A stretch of DNA of 64,000 nt from Pustulibacterium marinum (GTDB lineage Bacteria > Bacteroidota > Bacteroidia > Flavobacteriales > Flavobacteriaceae): positions 178,360-242,359 of the forward strand of contig NZ_FPBK01000002.1 of NCBI RefSeq assembly GCF_900116665.1, given 5' to 3'. The notes under the pieces are model-generated. The model saw only the letters and a list, made by a program, of their open reading frames with translations. It did no database searches and was not told where the DNA came from. Shown here piece after piece: positions 43,833 to 53,025 of the stretch. The position numbers and the translations under genes were made by a program. How positions within the stretch are numbered: position 1 is the first letter of the stretch; each line of letters begins with the position of its first letter.

Positions 43833-46800
43833 TTATTTGCGTTGTAAAGTTAAGCTCATGAGTCCCATCACCACATCGTTTGCAATAGAAGTTAAAGTGA
43901 TGTTCTTCAACGTTTTTTTAGGGTTCAAAGGAATATCTAAAATAGTGGCAGCGCCACCGTCAATAGCATAATCAGAGTAGCCATGAATAGGTGTATAGTT
44001 TGAAAAATCAGTCCTAATTTTTCCCGATTTTAAGTACAGTCGCAACGGTTTTGGTGCGTCTGTAGTAAAAGCGTAGCCATCAGTGTAATAATCTTGTTCA
44101 ATAGGCCACCAATTTTCCGGATTTTTCAGCGGTAGTTTTTCCGTAGATCCATCTGTATACTGCACGGTGACCATTCCATTGGTAATTCTACTTTGCATTG
44201 GATTTGTGGTTCCGGCGAGCAGCAAATACGCATGTTTGGCTTTGCCAGATAATGGAATTTTAATTTCCTCCGGAAAAACATCCCACTGTGATGTAAAAGC
44301 TATGTTGGGATTCACTTTTGTTTTTGGAGAACGAAACGGAATTCCTTCCGAAGTGGTAAAAGAATTATCCGTATTTAAAAGCTGTTGCAAACCAGAATCG
44401 TCAATCTGTACTTCTTTTGAAATCCACGGATAACACCAATTTCCAATGCCTGTAGTAGGCAATTGCAACGTTGGTCTTTGCGGTCTTGGACTTGAATATT
44501 GATTGTTGAAAATGTCTTTGATATTACTGTTGAAATAGCTTTGTAAATTCACCATTTCATATGTGGTTTTTTCAGTTGTTGGTACTTCCCATTCCTGAAA
44601 TTCTAAAGCAAAAGTTCCTTCTTTCGTGGTAAACAAAAGGCGGTTGGTTCCCGAAGTCACATACGCTAACGGCAAGTCCACATCAATTTCCGATGCAGCA
44701 GCGATGCTAATGGAGCGTTTTGATTTTCGAGAACCCATAACCCAAAGGTCGCCTTCCATGGCTTTTTTGGTGTTGTTGCTCAGTGTACATGAGATGGCGT
44801 TTGCAGTTCTTTTATTTTCTAAAAGCACTACCTTGGGTTGAATTTTCACAGCAATTAATTCCCGCCATGTACAATCTCTTTGCGTCAACGTTGCAAAAAA
44901 GCTTTTGTTTCCTGTGGTGTTTTTAAAGTGAATTGTATTAGAATTCAAATCATACGATTCAATAATTCCTTGCGGATCGGCAATAGTAACGAGTTTGGCT
45001 TTTCCGGTTTCGATGTGAAGATCGCCGCCTTCCGAAACAGTGTTTTCATAACTAATTGGACTAATCCTTGTTCCTTTTTCGTGAATGGCTATTTCATAAC
45101 TGGCTGCATAAGGTAATTTCAAACTGATTTTTGGATGGTGAAACGCTGTTGTTTTCCATTGAAAATCTATTTGTTTTCCGTTCACTGTTATTTTTTCTAT
45201 TTGATCTTTTTCCACGGGAACTTCAAAATACAATTCCAGTTTTTTAGCCAAATTTTGAGTTATATGGTAATACTGAATCGAGTTTTCTTTTTTGAAAGCT
45301 ACGCCAACATTTGGTAGCTGTAAGGAAGCGTGTTTCCAACTTTCAGGAAAACCAGGAACAATATTCAAAGTATTATGCAACGCATCTGGACGAATCCCGA
45401 AAAGTCCTTCAGTTAAACTTCTTGCAGCCATTCCAATGGGGTCTGCAAAATCTCTGTACAATTCACCACGCATGGCATCGTAAAATGACAATTGCTGAAA
45501 ACTCCCGGGTGAAGCACCCAAATACATACTTTCTAGCAAAGCACTTTCCCATAGTTTATAGGCTTTTTCACTATTACCGCCTTGCCAATAAGCCAGTGCC
45601 ATATGCAGATTTTCTGCCAGCGCTACGTTGTTAACAGACCAAGTGTAAGGTTGCCAATTGGTAGTGGCTATTAATTCTAAATCTTTTTTGAATCCGGTTG
45701 CGTTTACTGGAATATGTGGAATTTCATCCGTTACATATTGCAATAATTGTTGCGCTTGTTCCGGTTGTAAAACAGCTTCATCAATGGTGTGATACACACT
45801 CCAAATTCCGGGTTGCTCATGTGGCAATTCATTTCCTAAAAGATCTTTGTATTCGGCAACAATTCCTTTTTCGGGAATCCATAATTCTTTTTGAATAGCA
45901 GTTTGAATTTTTTCTGCTTCTTTTTCATAGGGTTCAGGATTTTCACCTACAATCGAAGCCAATTGTGCTGCAGTTTTGTTGGCGCTAAAATTGTATGCCG
46001 AAGTATAGCTAACACCACTTCCTGCGTATTGTAACGCATCACTAGCCCAAATGGCAGCGTAGGCATCGTAAAGTCCGTCACCATCGGTGTCATAATTTCT
46101 TTTTTCCCAAGCCAAATGTCGTTTGATAGCTGGCCAGGTGGCTTTGATAAATTCAGTATCTCCGGTCCAATCAAAATGTTTCAGCAATTGATCAAAAAAG
46201 ACCAAATTCATATCGTAATGATGGGCTTTATCATTCCGATTTGGATGTCTGCTGATGTAGCCACTGCTAAACATGGAGTTGCCAATTTTTTCTACTTGAC
46301 GTGCCATAAAACGTGAGGTGTCGGGCACTACCGGACCCGTTTTAGGCGAGGTTACTTGTGAGTTGAGATAACTTGTAAAATGAGTTTTTGCTCTATCATG
46401 CCAACCTAAGGGATCTGCAACATACGCACCACGCCAGGCATTCAAATGCATACGCCAGGCCACAGCGCCATGTAAATATGCCGGATCTTCCCAAATTCCG
46501 TCAGCAGCAATGGCCAACGCTCCTCCTAAGGTGTTGAGGTACGGATCTGGAGTTGTTAATTGGACTCTATTGCGAATGGTTTGTGTTTTTTCAATTCCTT
46601 TTTCAAAATCTTTTGATATTTCTGTATTAGAAGATAGGTAGGTGCCTAATTTCCAGAAGTAGGCTGTTTCGCTGGTTAAGGTCAATTTTCCGGTAACAAC
46701 AGGAGTTTCAGTTTGTGCAGAATTCCATAACTGCGCTGGAGTGTTAAGTTGATTGGCATCTGCTATTTTCATTGTTGAAGTTGGAAAATATCCTTGAATG

Positions 46801-47447
46801 GTTCTGGTATTTTGTTGTGTTTTAGTGTCCCATTTAAAGTTCAATTCAAATGAATCTTGATGGAGTTGATAAGTATTGTGTAAACAATATTCAGGCAATA
46901 GATAGAAAACCGATTCCGGATCGGCACCAATGTCGCCATCTCTGTGAAATTTCTTTCCAGTTGCACCACCGTAAGTCCAGATAAGCGATACATTTTCAGG
47001 AATTGCTTCCGTAGTAACTTTTAGCACAAACCCTTCCGCATCTGCTAAGGCAACCAATTGTAGTTGCAATTTACCGTTTTGCAACAATGCATCCTGAATG
47101 GTATATAACATGGTTCCTGGAATATACGAAGTGGTAATGCTATCCGCTTTGGTAATCCATTTACTTTGATTGGCTACTTGTATTCCAATTTTAAAATTTC
47201 CGCTCATTCCCGGCATGTACATGGCAAATTCTGGCAAGTCACCCGCCTCAACCCGAAATCCAGTATTGGTGCCGTATAATGCACGATTGAATTTTCTGTT
47301 TCCAGCAACCAACTGAAAAGCAGTTCCGTTGGGTTTATAGTGAATTTCTCGTGGTGTATCATGCCAAGGATTTTGAGAAGATTCGGTTTGAGATTTCATG
47401 GAAATCGACCAGAATAATATCACTCCTAAACAGATAAATTTGAACAT
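43833..47447 (-). CDS. Large DUF4450-type glycosidase-like protein
   Basis: This 1204-residue secreted protein begins (after the signal peptide) with NPWHDTPREIHYKPNGTAFQLVAGNRKFNRALYGTNTGFRVEAGDLPEF, which I recall as the DUF4450 start. The centre is an (alpha/alpha)6 barrel with GAVAWRMHLNAWRGAYVADPLGWHDRA, DTDGDGLYDAYAAIWASDALQ and FADPIGMAARSLTEGLFGIRPDA, similar in style to GH78 rhamnosidases. C-terminal beta domains follow. Location beside rhamnose catabolism suggests an alpha-L-rhamnosidase-like activity. Family name is moderately sure, activity is inference. Confidence 0.65.
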   Translation of the reverse strand: MFKFICLGVILFWSISMKSQTESSQNPWHDTPREIHYKPNGTAFQLVAGNRKFNRALYGTNTGFRVEAGDLPEFAMYMPGMSGNFKIGIQVANQSKWITKADSITTSYIPGTMLYTIQDALLQNGKLQLQLVALADAEGFVLKVTTEAIPENVSLIWTYGGATGKKFHRDGDIGADPESVFYLLPEYCLHNTYQLHQDSFELNFKWDTKTQQNTRTIQGYFPTSTMKIADANQLNTPAQLWNSAQTETPVVTGKLTLTSETAYFWKLGTYLSSNTEISKDFEKGIEKTQTIRNRVQLTTPDPYLNTLGGALAIAADGIWEDPAYLHGAVAWRMHLNAWRGAYVADPLGWHDRAKTHFTSYLNSQVTSPKTGPVVPDTSRFMARQVEKIGNSMFSSGYISRHPNRNDKAHHYDMNLVFFDQLLKHFDWTGDTEFIKATWPAIKRHLAWEKRNYDTDGDGLYDAYAAIWASDALQYAGSGVSYTSAYNFSANKTAAQLASIVGENPEPYEKEAEKIQTAIQKELWIPEKGIVAEYKDLLGNELPHEQPGIWSVYHTIDEAVLQPEQAQQLLQYVTDEIPHIPVNATGFKKDLELIATTNWQPYTWSVNNVALAENLHMALAYWQGGNSEKAYKLWESALLESMYLGASPGSFQQLSFYDAMRGELYRDFADPIGMAARSLTEGLFGIRPDALHNTLNIVPGFPESWKHASLQLPNVGVAFKKENSIQYYHITQNLAKKLELYFEVPVEKDQIEKITVNGKQIDFQWKTTAFHHPKISLKLPYAASYEIAIHEKGTRISPISYENTVSEGGDLHIETGKAKLVTIADPQGIIESYDLNSNTIHFKNTTGNKSFFATLTQRDCTWRELIAVKIQPKVVLLENKRTANAISCTLSNNTKKAMEGDLWVMGSRKSKRSISIAAASEIDVDLPLAYVTSGTNRLLFTTKEGTFALEFQEWEVPTTEKTTYEMVNLQSYFNSNIKDIFNNQYSSPRPQRPTLQLPTTGIGNWCYPWISKEVQIDDSGLQQLLNTDNSFTTSEGIPFRSPKTKVNPNIAFTSQWDVFPEEIKIPLSGKAKHAYLLLAGTTNPMQSRITNGMVTVQYTDGSTEKLPLKNPENWWPIEQDYYTDGYAFTTDAPKPLRLYLKSGKIRTDFSNYTPIHGYSDYAIDGGAATILDIPLNPKKTLKNITLTSIANDVVMGLMSLTLQRK

Positions 47448-47504
47448 TTTTTAAGGCTTTAAATTGAATTTTGAAGAGTCTCTTCTTGGATTTACATATA
47501 AAAA

Positions 47505-47535
47505 AGACTTTCCCAAAATTGAAATGGGAAAGTCT
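47505..47535 (-). terminator. Intrinsic terminator after the permease gene
   Basis: AGACTTTCCCA (47505-47515) and TGGGAAAGTCT (47525-47535) form a perfect 11-bp stem; on the leftward strand a T-run follows. It separates rhamnose catabolism and transport from the two glycosidase-like genes downstream, whose own promoter I could not see. Confidence 0.85.
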
Positions 47536-47568
47536 GTAAACAAAAAAATAAACCCGAAGCTGTAAAGT

Positions 47569-49011
47569 TTACAACTGCGAGGCTTCCCCCTTATTTTTTT
47601 GTTGTATCCATTTACTAAATATTAAATAAAGAACTCCACAACAAATCCATGCAGGAAGTGTTACAAACGATAAGAAAACGTTGTATTTAACCGATATGAA
47701 ATAAAAGATTCCGAAACTTAGCAACCATGCAAACAATACGGCATAGTTGAAGTTCATATTCTTTTTTTCTGCATAGAAAGCTTGAATGCCAAATTTCTTT
47801 CCGAAGAAATATTCAAAAACAATGATGGCACCTATTGGAGCTAAAATGAATCCGTAAAGCGCTACAAAATCTAAAAGTTTCATAGCAAATGCAGGAAACA
47901 ATCCAGCTATAGTAGCTACTGCACCTGCAATGATAGTTACCCAAAAGCGTGAAGCCTTTGGAACAATTGCTTGAAATGCTAACCCAGCTCTATAAATTGT
48001 TGGATTTGCAGTAGTCCATCCGGCTAATAAAACAGCCAAAATTCCAAAAACACCAATGGCATTGTAGGCCAAAGGACCCGGAGCTACTCCCGGCGCATTT
48101 CCACTAGCTAAAATAGCTTGCGCTTCTGGTGTTTTTAAATATACAGCATATAACAAAGCAGCTGAAATCCATGCTATGTAATGACCAATGTAAATTCCGG
48201 CAGCGGTAGTCCATCCGGCTTTTGCTTTTTTGGCGAATCTGAAAACAGATAAATCAGACATTCCTATATGCATAGCAGCATTGGCAAACCACGACCATAA
48301 AAATACATGCCAAAATGTATATTTTATTTGTCCAGGAAAAGGTTCAGAACCTTCTCCCCAGATATTCCAAAAATCAGAAACGCTAGAAATGTTTAGGTTG
48401 ATTAAGGAAACCACTCCACAGGCCACAAACGCTAAAACAATAATAGGACTCATCCAGTTTGCTGCCTTAGCAACCGTATCATAACCTTTGGCAGCGATAA
48501 GCGAAATCACTGTACCAATAAGTAAAACAATTATTATCCAAGTGAAACCATTAGGAAGTGTATCGGTCAGTTTTGGCATTTCCATATTGAACGGAATTCC
48601 AACGGCGGTTGCAGATACGGTAATCATAGCACCTGCTAAAAAGCAGAATAGAATTCCATTGGCCAAATTATATCCGGTTACTAATTTTTTTCCGCATATT
48701 TTTTCAAGATGATAATACAAAGTATATCTAAATTTGGTACCGATTTCTGCCGTTAAAAAACGCCAGCTAAGCACGGCCATAAAGTTACCGAGTAGCAGGC
48801 CAACAATTAAATCGAATGCACTCACACCTGTGGTTAAAAATAGTGGACCAATCACAAATTCGGTTCCTGCAGCATGCTCGCCTGCATACATTCCAAGGAA
48901 ATTTTTCCATCCCATGAGTTTACTCTCTGGGACACGCTCTCTTTCAAATTCAGAATTCGCTTCTGTGATCACTTCTTCTTCTATGTGGGCTTGACTCATA
49001 ACTTCTTCCAT
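47569..49011 (-). CDS. NCS1-like (purine-cytosine permease family) transporter
   Basis: The start at 49011 (MEEVMSQAHIEEE) avoids overlap with the lactate dehydrogenase gene; a longer frame runs from 49059. The protein of about 480 residues has a charged N-terminal tail and about 12 hydrophobic segments. The early GEHAAGTEFVIGPLFLTTG and later NPTIYRAGLAF segments recall nucleobase:cation symporters (PF02133). Its place at the end of the rhamnose operon suggests uptake of L-rhamnose or exchange of lactate or lactaldehyde. No RhaT is seen here. Substrate is inference. Confidence 0.7.
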   Translation of the reverse strand: MEEVMSQAHIEEEVITEANSEFERERVPESKLMGWKNFLGMYAGEHAAGTEFVIGPLFLTTGVSAFDLIVGLLLGNFMAVLSWRFLTAEIGTKFRYTLYYHLEKICGKKLVTGYNLANGILFCFLAGAMITVSATAVGIPFNMEMPKLTDTLPNGFTWIIIVLLIGTVISLIAAKGYDTVAKAANWMSPIIVLAFVACGVVSLINLNISSVSDFWNIWGEGSEPFPGQIKYTFWHVFLWSWFANAAMHIGMSDLSVFRFAKKAKAGWTTAAGIYIGHYIAWISAALLYAVYLKTPEAQAILASGNAPGVAPGPLAYNAIGVFGILAVLLAGWTTANPTIYRAGLAFQAIVPKASRFWVTIIAGAVATIAGLFPAFAMKLLDFVALYGFILAPIGAIIVFEYFFGKKFGIQAFYAEKKNMNFNYAVLFAWLLSFGIFYFISVKYNVFLSFVTLPAWICCGVLYLIFSKWIQQKNKGEASQL

Positions 49012-49013
49012 AA

Positions 49014-50162
49014 TTACTTGACTAAATAGTTTGGTAAATCTTTTACGTTTTCGCAACAAACTTGTTCCATTACTTGCTGTAATTGCATTTTCAGCATTTC
49101 TATCACTTGATCTCCACCTTTTTCACCTAAAGCACCAACGCCGTACATAAAACTGCGCCCCATAAAGGTGAAATCGGCTCCGCAGCTCATAACTCTTGCA
49201 ATATCAGGACCTGAACGAACGCCGCTATCTAGCATCACTGTAAGTTTGTCTTTGTATTTAGGAACGATTTCTTTTAGTGGTTTGATGGTAGATTCTCCGG
49301 CATCTAACTGGCGACCTCCGTGGTTGGAAACGATGATTCCGTCGAAACCTAATTTAACAGCTTCTTCGGCATCTGCTTCCGAAGCAACTCCTTTTAAAAC
49401 CAGTTTTCCTTTCCATTGATCACGAATCGGTTTTATTTTTTCAGCATTTAAACGACCAGAAAAAGTAGCATTCATCCACTTTCCTAATTGTTTAATACTC
49501 ATGCCGTTTTCCATATATTTTTCCATGGTAGCAAAGTTGGGCTGACCATGTTTTAATGTTTCCATTGCCCAACGAGGTTTGCCTAAAACTTGAAAAACGT
49601 TGCGCATGTTCATCTGTGGCGGCATGGCTAAACCGTTTCTAATTTCTTTTGGGCGATATCCAAACGTGGGAACATCACACAACACAACTAATACATCACA
49701 ACCCGATTCTTCTGCTCTGGAAAGTATATCTTTTCGTAACCAATCTTCAGCAGGATTGTAGAGTTGAAACCAATAATTTCCTTCGGTCAACTCAGCTATA
49801 CGTTCAATACTGCTAGTAGTTACGGTACTCAGGACAAATGGAATGTTATGTTTGAAAGCAGCTTTGGCCAAAATTTCCGGAGCATTGGGCCACATTAAAC
49901 CTTGCAATCCCACAGGAGAAATTCCAAAAGGAACGCTGTATGTTTTTCCGAAAAGTTCAGTTTTCAAATTGGCATTTCCATAGTTTTTAAGATAAGTAGG
50001 CTTTAGTTGAACTTGTCTTATTTCGTCTGTATTTCTTTTAATATTGATATTTTCATTGCAACCACCATCTAAATATTCAAACGCAAATTTTGGCATGCGC
50101 TTTTGGGCACGTTCTCTCAATGATTCTATAGACGGATATTCGGTATTAAAGGGGAACGCCAT
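49014..50162 (-). CDS. lldD: FMN-dependent L-lactate dehydrogenase
   Basis: This 382-residue alpha-hydroxy-acid oxidase-type enzyme oxidises L-lactate to pyruvate. Family landmarks are FAFEYLDGGCNENINI near the start, FGISPVGLQGLMWP, FQLYNP, and the active-site segment VSNHGGRQLDAGES that holds the catalytic His. DSGVRSGPDIA follows for phosphate binding of FMN. In this operon it completes rhamnose breakdown, since the fused aldolase/dehydrogenase would release L-lactate. It is 2 bp after the kinase gene. Confidence 0.9.
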   Translation of the reverse strand: MAFPFNTEYPSIESLRERAQKRMPKFAFEYLDGGCNENINIKRNTDEIRQVQLKPTYLKNYGNANLKTELFGKTYSVPFGISPVGLQGLMWPNAPEILAKAAFKHNIPFVLSTVTTSSIERIAELTEGNYWFQLYNPAEDWLRKDILSRAEESGCDVLVVLCDVPTFGYRPKEIRNGLAMPPQMNMRNVFQVLGKPRWAMETLKHGQPNFATMEKYMENGMSIKQLGKWMNATFSGRLNAEKIKPIRDQWKGKLVLKGVASEADAEEAVKLGFDGIIVSNHGGRQLDAGESTIKPLKEIVPKYKDKLTVMLDSGVRSGPDIARVMSCGADFTFMGRSFMYGVGALGEKGGDQVIEMLKMQLQQVMEQVCCENVKDLPNYLVK

Positions 50163-50164
50163 AA

Positions 50165-51559
50165 TTAATGCATGATATTTTTAAAGATTAATGGTTGTAA
50201 TTCTTTCATTTTATAGTGTGTTTGCAAAAAGCCATCTGTAATTTCTTTGTTGGAAATCACCATGGCTGCACCTAGTGCCGAACCAAGCGGCGAATGTGTG
50301 CTTAAAACTTTGTATTCACTGAAATGGTGAGACATGAGTTTCATAAACACATCGTTATCGGTAAAGCCGCCATCTATGTAAATGGTTTTGATAGGCGAAT
50401 TGCCAATGGCATTGGTAATAGTATGAATTTGCAGTTCCATCAATTCAATCATTAATTGATGATATGCCTCTTCAAAAGTTTCAAAAGATTTAAGATCTGT
50501 TGCCTTTAATGTTTTTCGTTTCAAAGAAATTCCTTCAAATCGAAAATAGATTGAAGGTTTTTCTATCAACTTTAAATACAGTTCTTGATTAAATTGAACT
50601 GTTCTATGATAACCGTACTCTTTGCCGTAATATTCACTTAATTTTTCTACTTGAATTCGGTATTCATTACCCATAAAAAAGCGTGAAGCTTTTACTCGTT
50701 TTCCATCGGTTCTTAAATAATTCAGACAATTATTTTCAATATCTTTCTCTTGTAACTGTTCTTCATTAAACGGATTTAACGAAATACTCCAAGTTCCTGT
50801 AGAAAGTAGTAGAAAAGGTTCTTTTTTACTTAAAATATATGGAAGCAGAGCAGAAGAGCTATCGTGAATACCTACTCCAATTTTGATTTTTTTGTCCTTA
50901 TATACGGTATTTAAACTTGCCGAAGTTGGTACAATTGAGCCAAATAATCTATCAAACCCCTCATCTAAAACCCATTGGTGATAATCACCTTTTTGGTAAT
51001 CCCATAAATTTGTATGACAACCAATGGAAGTGTACTCACTCACAGGAACTCCGGTAAAAAGAAATGATAAATACTGAGGTAAATGCAAGCTGTATTTTAC
51101 TTTAGCAAACGTTGTAGGGTATTTTTCCTTTAACCAAAATAGTTGTAAACCGCTATTTAACATTCCAGCTTGAGGCGAAGCTGTTTCTACAGCTATTTGT
51201 AACTCACTACCATGTTTTTCATAAAATGAAGTAAGAATTTCTTTTTCTATGGGCTTGGTGTAATTGTACAAAGGAAAAAGTACATTTCCTTTATGATCTA
51301 GGTGTACAAAACTGGCTCCATATGTAGAAAAGTTAATAGCTTTTATTTCATATTCTTCAGAAAGTAAAACTTTGTGAAATGTTTTCTGAATCCATGTTGT
51401 AAGCGCCTGAAGATCTTCCGTAGGATATTGATCTTCGTCTAATGTCAATGGAAGATGTGTATATTCTCGAAAAACTTCCTGATAATGTTTATCAAACAGA
51501 AAAAACTTTTTGTTTGTTTTACCAATATCAAAAACGGCAGTTACTTTCTTTTTCCCCAT
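50165..51559 (-). CDS. rhaB: Rhamnulokinase (FGGY family)
   Basis: This 464-residue kinase phosphorylates L-rhamnulose at C1. The N-terminal phosphate loop is VFDIGKTNKKFFLFD and the second ATP-site segment is LLSTGTWSISLNPF. TIYIDGGFTDNDVFMKLM near residue 400 is the FGGY C-terminal motif. FGGY kinases differ in sugar choice, and assignment to rhamnulose rests on its place between rhamnose isomerase and lactate dehydrogenase genes. Length is normal. Confidence 0.87.
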   Translation of the reverse strand: MGKKKVTAVFDIGKTNKKFFLFDKHYQEVFREYTHLPLTLDEDQYPTEDLQALTTWIQKTFHKVLLSEEYEIKAINFSTYGASFVHLDHKGNVLFPLYNYTKPIEKEILTSFYEKHGSELQIAVETASPQAGMLNSGLQLFWLKEKYPTTFAKVKYSLHLPQYLSFLFTGVPVSEYTSIGCHTNLWDYQKGDYHQWVLDEGFDRLFGSIVPTSASLNTVYKDKKIKIGVGIHDSSSALLPYILSKKEPFLLLSTGTWSISLNPFNEEQLQEKDIENNCLNYLRTDGKRVKASRFFMGNEYRIQVEKLSEYYGKEYGYHRTVQFNQELYLKLIEKPSIYFRFEGISLKRKTLKATDLKSFETFEEAYHQLMIELMELQIHTITNAIGNSPIKTIYIDGGFTDNDVFMKLMSHHFSEYKVLSTHSPLGSALGAAMVISNKEITDGFLQTHYKMKELQPLIFKNIMH

Positions 51560-51613
51560 GTTATTTTCTTATTGCCTACAAAAGCAATACTTCTTTTTGA
51601 GTTTTTATTGAAA

Positions 51614-52894
51614 TTATAGTCCTGTTGCCTGAACTTCTAAACCTCTTTCATCTATGAGTTGCTGACGAACCTGAAATGCACGATAGGCTTTTAACGGATC
51701 TACCGCACCACCTGCTTGTTCGCGAGCAGCTTTTAAAATAGAACGTACATCGGTGTTGTAAGCATCTTGTAAAATTTCCTGACATTTAACAACGTCATTT
51801 TCTAATTGGGCAGTTTTCAAAGCTTTTTGGTCTACCAATAACGCTTTGGCGTATGCCATTAAAATTGCTTCTAAAGATTGAATAAGATCTTCTAACGGAT
51901 CTTTGATATTGTGACTTGCGTCAATCATCCAAGCTGGATACGGGTTTTGTGGATTGTTTTCCATTCCGTATACCAATTCATTAAAAATTAAGAATAAAGC
52001 ATATGGTTTGATGGAGCCTACGGTAAGGTCATCATCTCCGTATTTACTGTCGTTAAAGTGAAAACCTCCTAATTTTCCTTTGTGCATTAAGGTAGCCACA
52101 ATCTGTTCTATATTGGTATTTGGTAAATGGTGCCCTAAATCTACCAAGGTGTACGCTCTTTCTCCACAAGCATTTGCTAACATAAAAGAGGTTCCCCAAT
52201 CTTGAATAGTGGTACTGTAGAAGTTGGGTTCATAGGGTTTGTACTCAATAAATAACTTCCAATCTTCTGGCATGGCTGCATAAATTTGTTGCAAACTGTC
52301 TTCGGTGTTTTTCAAAGCAGTTTGAAAATTTAATTGCCCGGGAAAACTAGCGCCGTCTGCCAACCAAACTGTTAAACTTTTAGAACCTAATGCTTTTCCA
52401 ATTCTAATTACTTCTTTGTTGTGTTCCACAGCATATTCTCGAGCCCTTTTATCGGTACTGTTTAACGAACCGTATTTATAAGTTTCTTCTGCGTTTGGCT
52501 GATCTTGAAATGTATTAGAGTTCATAGCATCAAACACAATTCCGTGATTGGCGGCAATTTCTTTTATTGCATTGATATCTTCAGGAATATCCCAAGGTAT
52601 GTGAAGAGATACAGTACCAGCACTTTTGGTTAAAGCATGAATAAGGCCAACATCATTTAACTTTTGTTCTAAAGTAGCGGGTTCTCCTCCATAAGAAAAG
52701 CGTCCAAATCTTGTTCCTCCAGCACCTAAAGCCCAACTTGGAATAGCCACTTGGAAATCGGCTACTTTTTTAATAATGGCATCGATATCGATTCCTTTTT
52801 TGGTAAACTTCGATCTTAAGAAATCGTTTTCGTGTTTGTAATCTTGGTTACACGATTTGTTAAAATCGGCTATTTCGTTTTTTGATAGTTTCAT
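51614..52894 (-). CDS. rhaI: L-rhamnose isomerase (RhaI type)
   Basis: This 426-residue TIM-barrel enzyme converts L-rhamnose to L-rhamnulose. It belongs to the xylose-isomerase-like RhaI group rather than the E. coli RhaA group. Evidence includes FQVAIPSWALGAGGTRFGRF, FIEYKPYEPNFYSTTIQDWG with a metal-binding Glu, LVDLGHHLPNTNIEQ, and GGFHFNDSKYGDDDLTVGSI with His and Asp metal ligands. It lies between the kinase (54 bp) and the fused aldolase gene. The 131-bp gap upstream holds two inverted repeats. Confidence 0.92.
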   Translation of the reverse strand: MKLSKNEIADFNKSCNQDYKHENDFLRSKFTKKGIDIDAIIKKVADFQVAIPSWALGAGGTRFGRFSYGGEPATLEQKLNDVGLIHALTKSAGTVSLHIPWDIPEDINAIKEIAANHGIVFDAMNSNTFQDQPNAEETYKYGSLNSTDKRAREYAVEHNKEVIRIGKALGSKSLTVWLADGASFPGQLNFQTALKNTEDSLQQIYAAMPEDWKLFIEYKPYEPNFYSTTIQDWGTSFMLANACGERAYTLVDLGHHLPNTNIEQIVATLMHKGKLGGFHFNDSKYGDDDLTVGSIKPYALFLIFNELVYGMENNPQNPYPAWMIDASHNIKDPLEDLIQSLEAILMAYAKALLVDQKALKTAQLENDVVKCQEILQDAYNTDVRSILKAAREQAGGAVDPLKAYRAFQVRQQLIDERGLEVQATGL

Positions 52895-52935
52895 AACAAT
52901 AGTATTGGTTGATTTGTACTAAAAGTAATACAAAT

Positions 52936-52966
52936 AAATTGTATGATTATAAAAATCGTACAATTT
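52936..52966. repeat. Inverted repeat upstream of rhaI
   Basis: AAATTGTATGATT (52936-52948) and AATCGTACAATTT (52954-52966) are 13-base arms with one G-T pair and a 5-base loop. A shorter TTGTA...TACAA pair lies at 52914-52933. These could be operators of a GntR-type dimer or an mRNA hairpin; I cannot decide which. Confidence 0.45.
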
Positions 52967-52973
52967 TATAAGG

Positions 52974-53012
52974 ATAAATCACAAGATGAAAAAAAGTCAC
53001 CTTGTGATTTAT
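52974..53012 (-). terminator. Hairpin after the fused aldolase gene
   Basis: ATAAATCACAAG (52974-52985) and CTTGTGATTTAT (53001-53012) form a perfect 12-bp stem with a 15-base T-rich loop (leftward strand), 13 bp after the stop codon. It lacks a proper U-tract after the stem, so it may be an attenuator or an RNA-stabilising element rather than a full terminator. Confidence 0.5.
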
Positions 53013-53025
53013 GATATTTTTTAAA

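Noticed and set aside
49012-49059. N-terminal extension of the permease into the lldD gene
   Set aside because: The extension is basic, not conserved in style, and overlaps the upstream gene; a start at 49011 fits the tight operon spacing.
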